Below are positions 21,634-31,615 of a stretch of DNA of 64,000 nt, piece after piece (position 1 is the stretch's first letter; each line of letters opens with the position of its first letter). The position numbers were made by a program, and so were the translations under genes. The notes beneath the pieces were generated by a model that saw only the letters and a program-made list of their open reading frames with translations, was not told the DNA's origin and did no database searches. Source of the DNA: Leptodactylus fallax (lineage: Eukaryota; Chordata; Amphibia; Anura; Leptodactylidae); NCBI GenBank assembly GCA_947044405.1, contig CAMRHE010000063.1:6257501-6321500 (forward strand), read 5' to 3'.

Positions 21634-22830
21634 AGGAAGATCAAGATGGTGAGAAAAAAAGGATCAAAAATAAAGGAGACACAGTGTAAGGAAACGAGGA
21701 CAACATAGGAGAAGAAGCTAGAAAGAAAGAAAGAAAGCAGAGACGTCTTCTACAGAGATGATCTGGTAATAGTAAGGAAGGACCAGAGAAGAAAGCTGAA
21801 GAAGAGGAACTGCCTGAAACATCACCAAGAGAAGACATGAGCTATACTGAGGAGAAAGAAAGCAACACATGAAGGCAAGGAATCAAAGAAAATGCTAAAA
21901 ACATCTCCCAGACCTACCTAATTCTAAAGAGAACCATCCATAAGTGGAACAGAAACAACAGATGACAAGCCTGAAGAATCTTAAGAGGGGATTAGGAAGA
22001 CTAATGTCCATCTTAGCCTGAATTCCCTTACTGAGATCAACCTTTCATGATCAACCACGGAAAAAACATCCAAAAACAAGTCATCATGATTTAAAAGACC
22101 AGTAAAATATATTTCAGTCACTTTCTCGGCGTTCCATAGTAAACACCACATACAATACATTCTGGCCAGTTGTGGAGACCTAGACACATTCCTTGGGAAG
22201 CACTTAGGTTCATGCAGAAGAGATTGTTTGCGGGGTGCAGATGCCAGTAACCTCTTCCACAGTGATCTGACACCAAACATCCTATTATTGACATCAGCTG
22301 GACATGTGAAGGTCACCGATTTTGGACTAGCCATAAAAAACATCTCTGGAAGAATGAAGAAACACCAGGTTATACTTCACCAGAAATGATCAGGTTTGAG
22401 GAATACGGACAAGGAGCTGATTAGTTTGCTTTTAGAGCCATCCTCTACGTTAGGGTCACCAATGAAGACCTATCATTGGGGGAACCAATATAGAATATTT
22501 GGCATCAGTCCCGAACAATGTTCCACAATATCCACCATCTCTAATACCTCCTTATACCATGCCTATCATGAAACAGCAGCTGGAAGAATGTTTAGGAGTC
22601 ACAGGTAACATCAAAGAACATTCCTTCCTTTCCACCAACAACAGACATAGTAGACGTAGAAGCTGGAAAATCTAGACCCCCAGATATACTGGTGACTGGA
22701 GTCTGTGAGGTCTGGAGTCTGTGCAGCTAAATAGAGGTGAACCCTGCACCCAAAGAAGACCACACAACTAGAATTTGGGCTAACCATCAAAAACTCTCTA
22801 ATGAATTTGATTTACTGTGCCCCAAGTGGT
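21634..22830 (+). pseudogene. Decayed AGC-type protein kinase (PKC/AKT-like fold)
   Basis: The remains of a serine/threonine kinase read in shifting plus frames. In order: ATG at 21645 opening a Lys/Arg/Glu-rich segment; NIQKQVIMI near 22065 (alpha-C region); FHSKHH then CGDLDTFLGKHLG near 22133-22205 (hinge); LFHSDLTPNILLLTSAGHVK (22252-22311), where the HRD arginine is lost; VTDFGLA with DFG at 22318-22326; TPGYTSPEM (APE-like) near 22362-22388; YGQGAD near 22402; LGVTGNIKEHSFL near 22592-22630, equivalent to the RLG...HPFF motif that ends AGC catalytic domains. Stops and frameshifts interrupt throughout. The domain lies in about 650 bases with no visible introns, suggesting a processed copy or a single-exon family. 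No function is expected. PKC-like is an inference from the C-terminal motif. Confidence 0.85.
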
Positions 22831-23340
22831 CCCATCAATCCCATCTGTCCAGACACCGGGTTCAGAAAGATGTCCTTGTCCTAGTGGACAGCCTTCACAG
22901 AGTATTTCAGGAAATACAGACCTTATACCTTGTACACTCATGTGATCTGGTTCATGATGTAGGGCCACACATGATGACGTGAGGAAGGGAATAGAAGCCC
23001 ATGGCCAGTTAATGGAAGGAGAAGGCTATAAGGATTATTTAGTGTATTTCGCATGTAGTACTAGATCCTCAGCTATATACAGCACACACAGCTAGTAGCT
23101 ATAGTGATAATATTATGTAACCATATATATGATGCCAGAAACAATCAGGCACCACTAAAGGCCATTATGACAAGTAGCAGCGATTGTGCCCTTTACCCAG
23201 ACATCTCGTCTGCTGTGTATGATATTAACAGTATCATCTCCTAAGGGAAAATGTGACTAAAGATTGGCAGACCGGAGGGATCCTTCCTTTACGAAGAAAT
23301 TGCTGCAGATGGTTGTGACATATTTTCATTTTTGCATACT
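22831..23340. other. No gene recognised
   Basis: Low-copy sequence after the kinase remains. Possible tail remnants extend to about 22830. Nothing else is supported. Confidence 0.45.
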
Positions 23341-23349
23341 GCCATGGAG

Positions 23350-23990
23350 GGGCTAAGGCCCAGTGTCAGGACGGAGCCATAGGAGAATAGGCAGAGGACT
23401 TGGCACAAGCACAGATGCAAATTTTGTACCAGTAGGAAAATTGCATCTGTCTGCTTGAACAAACCAATATCATTCCTGCTCCTTCCGCTGATCGCTGCTA
23501 CCAGATTAGTTTTTGTATCTGCCTAGTCCCTACCCATGTCTATAAACCTGCACTGTCCCCTCAGCATGGGCGCCTATGTTCCCCTCCCCAGTGTCTCTGC
23601 TATACTCCTCCGCCACCCTGGACTTCCTCAGTGCCCCCCTTACTCCCAAATCTGAGCAATATAGGCTCCTAGCGTGCTACTTCCAGTGGATATTCTGTCT
23701 CTGTGTACGACCTCTGCTTGTTCCTGACCTGGGAACCTGTGCTGCTTGTCCTGACCTTTGGGCTTGTTTACGACCTTGCACGCTTGCTGCCAGCCACAGG
23801 CCTTTGGCCTCTACCTGATCACTCTCTTGCCTGGTTTTCTGGTGCTTTGCACCAGTGTCTTTCTGGCCCTTGGTCATCCTCCACCTATACTGAGGCCACT
23901 CCAAGAGGTAGCGACCTGGTTTTCTCCCCACAGACTGGGAGGCCACTTAAACAAGTGGTCCTAAGTCCAACCGATTAGGTGACACCTCCT
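23350..23990. repeat. Dispersed TGACCTTGGCTTG-type repeat (copy 1)
   Basis: It shares an ordered set of phrases with 63355-63810: CTGAGCAATATAGGCTCCTA, repeated CTTGTNCCTGACC motifs, CTGGCCCTTGG, a CCACTCCAAGAGGTAGCGACC-like segment, CCCCACA, and a closing AAGTCCAACCGATTAGG. It is non-coding; all frames of about 90 residues here are chance frames. Confidence 0.75.
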
Positions 23991-24295
23991 GCGCTTCGTA
24001 ACAAAGGGATATCTCAATGATAGACACTTATGGTATATCCATGCCATAAACAACTGACCTGATAAGATGGAGGAAAGCCCATGCCCTCTGCTCTGCAGGT
24101 GAGCCAGGGGTGTATCTCTCTCAAAAAAAAAATTTAAAACTCTAGGGTCTAAAGCAGCAAAGGCAGAGTATTGTTGGGAGTAAAAATCGTGTAGTCCCAA
24201 AAAGTGCAAGGTCTTAGTACCAGCACAGGATAAGCAGGGGTAGCAGTGAAGGCATAGTTGGCAGCAGAGTTAGAGCTATCCAGTTAGCAACATAT

Positions 24296-24560
24296 TTGTT
24301 GGTATGCTCGTGTTAGATATGACACCACGATACAGTGACCATAAAGTGGTGCCTACCAATTCTACACAGGTGCTCACTAGATCATATAGACGATTACAGT
24401 CCAGTAACCTGCAGGTGGCGTCTTCTCTGATTGTTGACATACTCTTTCCTTTTTCTCTCCATCTGGCCCAGACCGCCATGATGACTTCTCCTGACAGTTT
24501 TAGAGTTTCCTTGATTCCGCAGTCATTTTCAGCTTCTATAGCTCCAGACCCTTCATTAAA
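24296..24560. repeat. Possible partner of the 7791-8420 segment
   Basis: Shared TCTGGCCCAGACCGCCATGA and a loose preceding match. Weak evidence for an old dispersed repeat. Confidence 0.35.
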
Positions 24561-24708
24561 TTCACCATAAGTAATCCTCCTCTATATATGGACAAGGCTC
24601 ACGTACCCAGAAATCAAAAGAATCTTTCGACAATTTTGACTCTTCTATACACTGCAGTCAGTTATGAGTTTAAACATACCTGGGGTGTCCATTATGCAGG
24701 GTTTCTGT

Positions 24709-24790
24709 TTTTGTCAATATGCAAATGACCTCTTTGGAGTAATGAGTGTGAAGCCATTGCTCCAAAAAGCTAATCTGCATATTGACAAAA
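24709..24790. repeat. Foldback containing octamer motif ATGCAAAT
   Basis: The left arm TTTTGTCAATATGCAAATGA and the right arm CTAATCTGCATATTGACAAA pair, with TTTGGAGTAATG against CATTGCTCCAAA inside. The octamer at 24719-24726 resembles a POU-factor site. No transcription unit is evident. Confidence 0.75.
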
Positions 24791-26099
24791 AAAGTGATAT
24801 CTCACCAGTTCACAAGGGGAAAATACCTTTTGATTCAAGTGATCCTAAACTATTGATCTGCTGGGCTGGGCTGGGTTGTATGGGCTTCGCCCATCACACC
24901 CGTGGACTGGCTTGCCATTGATAACAGGGGTGCCTAATACTAACTTGCGGACACAGAGGGTGATACCTGCACCTCCTAGGAGTCTGTACCTTCTAGGTCA
25001 CATCCAACGCCTATGCGCAGGACCTCCATTTGCCTTGGATACACACAGTAGTATAGAATGAGCCCATACATTTCTATGGATGCCATATTGTACCGTAAAT
25101 GGGGCTGTATAATAGGGTCATCACATTTCTCATACACACCATGTCCTCATTTTCCAATGACCTAAATTCTTGTGCTGTTATAATTGTGGATTTATCCGTC
25201 CTCCTTCCAGGCCCTGCAACACAAATGCAGCCATATCAGCTTAAAAGGTGACACCAATTAAACTATTGTCCTCCACCAGCTGTCCGTGTGATACCTCCAG
25301 GAACGGGCTCGGGACGTCCAGGTGCTGGAGCATAGACTCTGCCCAAAAATCAAAGGAAAGAAGCTGAAATGTGGATGGAATCGCTCACAGTAGTGAATGG
25401 GTGTCGTACATGAGACCTTCACAACCTGACACTAATTAACCATTTGTTCTATGGCAAGTTATTTATAGTCGTGACCTTACAAAAACATAACGAAAAAGCT
25501 ACATCTAAAAATGACAAGGCTGAGGTATTCTGGGTAAACGCACGCCGAAATAATAAGCAGCCCACACGCTCCATTTTCAGCTCATCAATATTATTGAGTA
25601 GGAAGAAAAGCTTAGAACAAGGAGTCAAAAAATGTAAGTCTTTCTATTGAATGGATTCTCCACCCTCTGACGACTTTAACATCACAATCGTTGCAGGTTA
25701 ATAGATTCAAATTGCATTTCCTTTTTTGGGGGGGGAAAAAGCTTTAAAATCACCATTTACAGCTCATGATGCTGGCCAGGAAGGGTCCGCAAGTGTCCAA
25801 GAGTACCCTTGACTTATGCCCTCCCATGAGACACCCTGCTGCCACCTGAATGTACTCTTCTATGTCGGGACCGAGTTTGATGATGACGCAGCATCATGGT
25901 GCCATGGATAAGAAACGATCATGGGGTGAAATTTTTCTAGAAGCTTTTATGATACTCAAAAACTTCACACATCTATGAGGGTCTTTTTGGGAAAGTTGGC
26001 AAGTACGAGTAATAGTGAAACATTTTGTACCCCATACAATAATAGTGATATTCTCAGTTCCCCTTTTAGGTTACTTTTGTGACCCCATACAACCCTTAT
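24791..26099. other. Low-copy DNA, no gene
   Basis: No repeat larger than short simple tracts (a G run near 25728-25735). Bases 25440-25720 are AT-rich and non-repetitive. Open frames up to 85 residues have no motifs. Confidence 0.45.
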
Positions 26100-26355
26100 G
26101 CCCTTCTTGTGCCCCCCACATAATAATAATGGAGTGCCCCTATTTTTGTTTTTTACTCCCTACTTTCTAAAAGCCATAACTTTTTTATTTTTTGCCTTCA
26201 CACAGTTGTATAGGGCTTAGTTTTTGCGGGATAAATTCTACTTCATAGTGATACCATTTAATATATCAAAATTTCTTTGAGTCACCATATTCTGATATTC
26301 ATAACTTTTTATGTTTCCATGTACGAAGGTGTCTTATTTTGTGGATCAAATTGTA
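26100..26355. repeat. Older dispersed repeat, left part (host of Tc1-B)
   Basis: AAAGCCATAACTTTTTTATT, GTATAGGGCTTAGTTTTTGC and GATAAATTCTACTT match 59580-59860 in order. The repeat continues on the other side of Tc1-B at 27925. Class unknown. Confidence 0.75.
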
Positions 26356-26546
26356 CAGTCATGGCCAAAAGTTTTGAGAATGACACAAATATTATATTTT
26401 CACATGATCTGCTGCCCTCTGGTTTTTATGTGTGTTTGTCAGATGTTTTTATCACATACAGAAATAGAATTGCATTCATATTATGAGTAACAGAAGCTTA
26501 TATTGACAGTTAGAATGAGTTAATGCAGCAAGTCAATATTTGCAGT
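26356..26546 (+). repeat. Tc1-B left terminal inverted repeat
   Basis: It starts CAGTCATGGCCAAAAG and ends with the inner repeat GCAAGTCAATATTTGC just past the transposase stop, so it overlaps the 3' end of the gene by a few bases. Confidence 0.9.
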
Positions 26547-27549
26547 GTTGACCCTTCTTCTTCAGGACCTCTGCAATTCTCCCTGGCATGCTCTCAATCA
26601 ACTTCTGGACCAAATCCTGACTGATAGCAGTCCATTCTTGCAGAATCAATGCTTTAATTTTGTCTGAATTTGTTGGTTTTTGTTTGTCCACCCGTCTCTT
26701 GATGATTGACCACAAGTTCTCAATGGGATTAAGATCTGGGGAGTTTCCAGGCCATGGACCCAAAATCTCTATGTTTTGTTCCCTGAGCCATTTAGTTATC
26801 ACCTTTGCTTTATGGCAAGGTGCTCCATCATGCTGGAAAAGGCATTGTTGAGCGCCAAACTGCTCTTGGACGGTTGGGAGAAGTTGCTCTTGGAGGACAT
26901 TCTGGTACCATTCTTTATTCATGGCTGTGTTTTTAGGCAAGACTGTGAGAGAGCCGCTTCCCTTGGCTGAGAAGCAACCCCACACATGAATGGTTTCAGG
27001 ATGCTTTACAGTTGGCATGAGACAAGACTGGTCGTAGCGCTCACCTCTTCTTCTCCGAATAAGCTGTTTTCCAGATGTTCCAAACAATCGAAAAGGGGAT
27101 TCGTCAGAGAAAATGACTTTACCCCAGTCCTCAGCAGTCCACTCCCTGTACCTTTTGCAGAATATCAGTCTGTCCCTGATGTTTTTTCTGGAGAGAAGTG
27201 GCTTCTTTGCTGCCCTCCTTGAGACCAGGCCTTGCTCCAAGAGTCTCCGCCTCACAGTGCGTGCAGATGCACTCACACCTGCCTGCTGCCATTCCTCAGC
27301 AAGCTCTGCACTGCTGGTAGCCCGATCCCGCAGCTGAAACACTTTTAAGAGACGGTCCTGCCACTTGCTGGTCTTTCTTGGGCGCCCTGGAGCCTTTTTG
27401 GCACCAATGGAACCTCTCTCCTTGAAGTTCTTGATGATGCGATAGATTGTTGACTGAGGTGCAATCTTTCTAGCTGCAATACTCTTCCCAGTTAGGCCAT
27501 TTTTGTGCACTGCAATGATGACTGCACGTGTTTCTTTAGAGATAACCAT
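26533..27549 (-). CDS. Tc1-B transposase, 338 residues, apparently intact
   Basis: Cut-and-paste transposase acting in the nucleus on the element's own inverted repeats. I take the start at 27549 (MVISKETR) rather than the in-frame ATG at 27582, because Tc1 transposases usually start close to the first helix and the 11 extra residues (MLAIIVSLLLT) look like read-through. Residues 1-50 form the first helix-turn-helix, GRPRK at 55-59 is the hook-like GRPR motif, and 61-120 hold the second helix-turn-helix and a basic stretch (RRAAKK). The catalytic domain runs from about 140: D149 (FSDES), [10 protein letters not shown] at 190-199, D241 (FQHDGAPCH) and E277 ([11 protein letters not shown]). D241 and E277 are separated by 35 residues, so the triad is DD35E. 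Length is normal for the family. No stop or frameshift. Any promoter would lie in the right inverted repeat. Confidence 0.97.
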   Translation of the reverse strand: MVISKETRAVIIAVHKNGLTGKSIAARKIAPQSTIYRIIKNFKERGSIGAKKAPGRPRKTSKWQDRLLKVFQLRDRATSSAELAEEWQQAGVSASARTVRRRLLEQGLVSRRAAKKPLLSRKNIRDRLIFCKRYREWTAEDWGKVIFSDESPFRLFGTSGKQLIRRRRGERYDQSCLMPTVKHPETIHVWGCFSAKGSGSLTVLPKNTAMNKEWYQNVLQEQLLPTVQEQFGAQQCLFQHDGAPCHKAKVITKWLREQNIEILGPWPGNSPDLNPIENLWSIIKRRVDKQKPTNSDKIKALILQEWTAISQDLVQKLIESMPGRIAEVLKKKGQHCKY

Positions 27550-27771
27550 GGTTAACAGAAGAGAAACAATGATGGCAAGCACCAGCCTCCTTTTAAAGTG
27601 TCCAGTGATGTCATTCTTACTTAATCATGACAGATTGATCTCCAGCCCTGTCCTCATCAACACCCACACCTGTGTTAATGGAGCAATCACTGAAACGATG
27701 TTAGGTGGTCCTTTTAAGGCAGGGCTGCAATGATGTTGAAATGTGTTTTGGGGGATAAAGTTCATTTTCTA

Positions 27772-27922
27772 GGCAAATATTGACTTTGCAAGTAATTGCT
27801 GTTAAGCTGATCACTCTTTATAACATTCTGGAGTATATGCAAATTGCCATTAGAAAAACTGAAGCAGTAGACTTTGTAAAAATTAATATTTGTATCATTC
27901 TCAAAACTTTTGGCCATGACTG
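27772..27922 (-). repeat. Tc1-B right terminal inverted repeat
   Basis: In reverse complement it starts CAGTCATGGCCAAAAG and ends at the inner repeat CAAAGTCAATATTTGCC. It differs from the left arm after about 40 bases. Confidence 0.9.
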
Positions 27923-28060
27923 TAGTTTGTTTGACATTTTGATCACTTTTTATTCCAAAATGGTGAAAAGAAGGCACTTTGTCCATATTGATTTTTTTTT
28001 CCTGTTACATCATTCACCATATTGGATGAATATTATTATATGCTTACAAGTAGTTTGGGA
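27923..28060. repeat. Older dispersed repeat, right part
   Basis: GATCACTTTTTATTCCAAAA and adjoining sequence continue the repeat cut by Tc1-B. The boundary at about 28060 is approximate. Confidence 0.55.
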
Positions 28061-28429
28061 TTTTTCACCCATACAATGTACCACAATACTAATCTATTGC
28101 AGCATACTGTAACATCCATTTCCTTATATTAGGCGATCCCAGCCAATATGGCAGCACCCCCTGGACTAAGGCATATGTAGAGAAAAATTGTCTAAAAAGG
28201 CACCATGTTTAAAGTTCTGACATCTGCCAAGAAGGGTTAAAGTCTCCTAGACATTGGCGGGAAGAGTTAATATCTCCTAGACATTAATAATGGGACACTG
28301 ATGGATTGGTGCCCCCTTTTTGCCCCAACACAGTAATAATGACCCCAGAGTAAAGAGTGGGGGACACAAAGAGGGTTGTTATTACTCTTTTGAGGCAAAA
28401 ATGGTTCTATGGGTCACAGTAAAGGGGTT

Positions 28430-28690
28430 CTATGGGACTGAACTATTAATGACCTATCTTGAGAATAGGTCACCAATATCTGATCGGTGGAAGTCCGACA
28501 CACGGGACCTCCACAGATCAGCTGTTTGTAGAGGCTGCGGCCTCTTCCCTATGATGATGAAATCACGTCCATCGGTTCCAGCAATACCATGAATAGCTCC
28601 TATGCAAGGTATGATACTGCATCTCACCCAAATAGCTGACATGAGGGGGGTACCGGATTTCAGACCCCACCTAATCATATATTGGTGGCC
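28430..28690. repeat. TTAA foldback-family fragment
   Basis: TAAAGGGGTTCTATGGG, AATGACCTATCTTGAGAATA, CCAATATCTGATCGGTGG and GATCAGCTGTTTGTAGAGG follow the internal order of this anuran family. The right terminus is missing or replaced by the next copy. Confidence 0.65.
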
Positions 28691-28694
28691 TATA

Positions 28695-29029
28695 TTAAAG
28701 GGGTTGTGCCGTTAAGGACATCTCCTATCCAGAGATCAGAAGAACGGGGGACCAAAAACCCCCCTAAGGTCTCCTTGTCATTGGAGATTCAGTGCACTTG
28801 TGTGACCGGTGCTCCATTCACTGCTATGGCACTGGCTGCCGGAGATTACAGTCCTCGCAGTCCCATAGCAGTTAATGGAGTGCCAGTCACACAAGCCCAC
28901 TGACGCTCTGTTCACAAGGAGGATTTAGGGGGGACTTCTCCCTGATCACTGGAGCACCCGGCGATCGGACACTTATCCCTTGTCCTGTGGATATGGGAAT
29001 AAGTGTCCATAACGGGACATCCCCTTTAA
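28695..29029. mobile_element. Complete TTAA foldback MITE (335 bases)
   Basis: Left end TTAAAGGGGTTGTGCCGTTA; right end in reverse complement TTAAAGGGGATGTCCCGTTA. Each lies on TTAA. The interior contains CCATAGCAGTTAATGGAGTG and its inverse around GCTCCATTCACTGCTATGG. Non-coding. Confidence 0.88.
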
Positions 29030-29739
29030 GGATATACAAGCAGCAGACCCCTCTCTCTTGGGTGGCAAGGCCTGGTGCCCTAATAGGTGGACCCTATTAC
29101 ATTTTTTCTATGTACAGTATGACGGGCACGTGTCACATGACCCACACTATGGCAGGTAGTCACAGGTGGATTTTCCATACTTGTCTACACTGAGAATCCT
29201 CCTTTAACCCCATTATCATATACGCTGGCTGCGGACACTATACCGCATAGAAGAATATCAATATTGCCGGAGCTCTCCATATCATTAATGAAATTCCTGC
29301 ATAACACTAAAAGGTTTCCAGCAGTTCAGTCATCGGGCTGGCACCGGCGCCTGTTCTCAGATGAACCCTCCATTATTCAGCTCTTTTATGCTTCTCTTTT
29401 CACCGTTCTCGCAGATGAAGGCGCGTTACACAATATAATACGATACTTCACCTCGCCGTGTGCCCTATAGAAACCTACAGTCAAAAGGCCCTTTAAAGCA
29501 GATCTATCAGCTCACTATACTGACCTATATAATGGGAGATTATTAGACAGGTCCTACGGCTGGCAGCCAAAAAAGGCACAAAAAGTGTGATTTCAGTAAA
29601 AAAAAAAAAAAAAAATCATATTATGACTGGTAGGAGTAAGTCATCTGGCCCTGCGCTTATCCCTGCGTCTCCTGCAAAGAGTCTTCCTATATAGTAATGT
29701 ATACTGTGCATGGAAAATATGCTAAGGTGCCATAGCGCT
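29030..29739. other. Low-copy stretch; conserved-element candidate (29210-29470)
   Basis: No repeats until a poly-A run near 29600-29616. The sequence around CTCTCCATATCATTAATGAA and CCTCCATTATTCAGCTC is non-repetitive, but conservation is untested. Confidence 0.3.
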
Positions 29740-29744
29740 AAATT

Positions 29745-29915
29745 ATCCCTCTATTGTTCCCCCTGGAAATGAATGAATACATTTATAACTGGACACTGTT
29801 ATTCCCTTTGTCAATGGGGTGCACCTGCATAATCTGATACTCTCTAATCTGTGCTGGTGGTGTCTGTTGTTAATTAATTCATACATTTCCAGGAGGAGTA
29901 ACAGAGGAATTACAT
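29745..29915. mobile_element. Foldback with GGAAATGAATGAATACATT arms (copy 1)
   Basis: The left arm CCTCTATTGTTCCCCCTGGA and the right arm CCAGGAGGAGTAACAGAGG are inverted, with matching inner AATGAATACAT and ATTCATACATTTCC. Related pieces lie at 32600, 35725 and 50165. Confidence 0.75.
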
Positions 29916-29935
29916 AGTACAGCGTTATCCAAAAT

Positions 29936-30360
29936 GATTATTGGGGCCGTGGGGTTCAGGTGAGTATTGTTAACTCTTCATTGTATATGTGATACAGCGT
30001 CATACATTGCATAGTGGTTGTGTCAATTATTGCAACTCAGCCCCATTCATTTGAATGGGACTGAGGAGTAGATGGACCTAATGACTGATGAACCTGGCAT
30101 CAGAGGCTGCAGTGCTCACCCGAATGCTGCAACCCCATTAGTCAGCTGATTGTGGGTATTTAGGAGGCGGAATGAGTGGGCAGGCCAAGGAATAAGACAG
30201 AGGCGAGAATAATATTTATATTATTGGGGATATTGTTTCTTCTTGAGGTGATCCAGTTGGCTTACCTGCAATGCTCCCTGGGTAAATATATGCAAATTAG
30301 CTCTCCTGTCTCTATACTGCCACCTATGGGTAGCTACTCTGTAAGTCAAAGTCTGACCCT
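29936..30360. other. Includes an AAGGGG-family fragment (29985-30125)
   Basis: GCATAGTGGTTGTGTCAATT, GCAACTCAGCCCCATTCATT and GAATGGGACTGAGGAG match the internal part of the TTAA foldback family. The rest is unremarkable. Confidence 0.45.
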
Positions 30361-30623
30361 TTAAAATGGTTTTCCGGGCTAAATAATTGCAGTGTTCAGG
30401 TGAGCGCTGCAGCCTCATCACTACTTACCAAGCACAGCACCGTACATTTGTATAGTGGCTAAGTTTGGTATTGCAGCTTAACCCTTTCGCTTGAATGGGA
30501 CTGAACTGCAATCAAGCTATGTGACAGATGAACGTGAAGTGGAAGCAGCACTAAGGAACCACAAACGGCTGATCTGCTGGGGTCCTGGGTGTCATCCATT
30601 AAAAAGTCTTGAAACCCCATTAG
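30361..30623. repeat. Diverged TTAA foldback copy
   Basis: Left end TTAAAATGGTTTTCCGGGCT; right side GAAACCCCATTA. The interior has TTGCAGCTTAACCCTTTCGC and GAATGGGACTGAACTGCAAT. The termini are degraded. Confidence 0.55.
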
Positions 30624-30798
30624 CCTGTCTTAAAACATGACTTTGGCCAAACCATAGTCTCTTATATGTAGGGGTTCGGGTCATTCTAGGGCAGGGTACG
30701 AAGAACACGATCTATCATATATGAGGGTCTCTTAGATGGCACACCATGATGGAGTCTAACACATGTCAGTAATCCACTGAGATTATAATGGAAATGAA

Positions 30799-30945
30799 TT
30801 AAAGGGGTACTCCAATTAAAGGGATAAAGCCTAGGGTCAGACCACTGGAAGCCCCCACTCATGGTGCTAGACTGGCTGACCAGAGGAGCGGAGGATCCTC
30901 CAGTGGGTCCAGGCTCTAACCCAATCATGGTCTAGCAGAAGACCC
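30799..30945. repeat. TTAA foldback, left half
   Basis: It starts TTAAAGGGGTACTCCAATTA and carries CTAGGGTCAGACCACTGGAA. No right end is found before low-copy DNA resumes. Confidence 0.55.
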
Positions 30946-31465
30946 CCATGGTCCATTTCCTTGGGCTTCTTGGGCCCAAAGTAATTTTTATTTCCCCCAT
31001 CCCTTCTATAATAACGTCTCCTTTCCATTGGTCATCGCTTTCTCTTCTTGTAGCTCGGAGGCAGAAGCCGGAGCCGCGGATGAAGCTGAATCTCCTGATG
31101 TTCCCATTGAATTGTTCCGTATCTTCCGTTCCGTGGGCCGGGAGTCATCACCAAAAAGAGCACTAAGCGGAAGAGAAATGTTTTATGTGTGTGTCAAGTG
31201 ATATTCTTAAGTCTGCCATTAAATAGATGGACTAAAACAGGTCTCCGGCTGCCTGTGGGCTCAGAGCGGAGGAAAAGACGGGAAAATATTCATTGACTAC
31301 ATTTCCTTATATCTAGTACAATTGTCCGGAACATGTTTGGTCTTCGGTTGCTGTTTAAGTACAAAAATAGCCAAATTTTATCTTAAAAATGTCTGTATTT
31401 ACGACAAATGAGAAGGTGCTGGTCCCAGATCGCAGCAGGTATCCGGTCATTGGTGTCTGGTCAGG
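30946..31465. other. Low-copy DNA, no gene
   Basis: A locally GC-rich segment (31050-31140) contains AAGCCGGAGCCGCGGATGAA. The plus frame at 30948-31166 has no recognisable domain, and no splice context was established. Confidence 0.35.
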
Positions 31466-31615
31466 GCTGATCTTAGAGGGTTCCCTGTATCTTTTGTTGC
31501 CCGAAGGGGGTGCAATAGGTTGTCAGGGAGGGTAACAACAGGACATAGTTATATATTTAGATGCAGGGTAAGGGTAATGAACTAAACCTTTGCCCCGGGT
31601 GCGGGAAAGCCTAGA
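31466..31615. repeat. Possible small hAT-like element
   Basis: Left CAGGGCTGATCTTAGAGGG and right (reverse complement) CAGAGCTGTATCTAGGCTTT look like paired hAT-style ends, with a GTTGCCCGAAGGGGG interior. No 8-base target duplication was confirmed. Confidence 0.35.

Larger units (their letters stand above)
26356..27922 (-). mobile_element. Tc1-B: intact Tc1/mariner transposon, DD35E
   Basis: A complete 1,567-base element flanked by TA (26354-26355 and 27923-27924). Both ends begin CAGTCATGGCCAAAAGTTTT when read inward. The first 40 bases of the ends are nearly identical; the arms then diverge and are closed by inner direct repeats around AAGTCAATATTTGC (about 26528 and 27776), an IR/DR layout. 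The single transposase gene is uninterrupted. Insertion is into an older repeat whose two halves flank it exactly. Potentially still mobile, or recently so. Confidence 0.98.

Noticed and set aside
23576..23978. Membrane protein frames in three overlapping readings
   Set aside because: The segment is a dispersed repeat with a second copy at 63250-63810 in which the frames are not kept.
26660..27733. Plus-strand frames across Tc1-B
   Set aside because: Antisense shadows of the intact transposase.
30948..31166. Exon in the GC-rich segment near 31050
   Set aside because: No recognisable protein similarity, and splice sites could not be paired convincingly.
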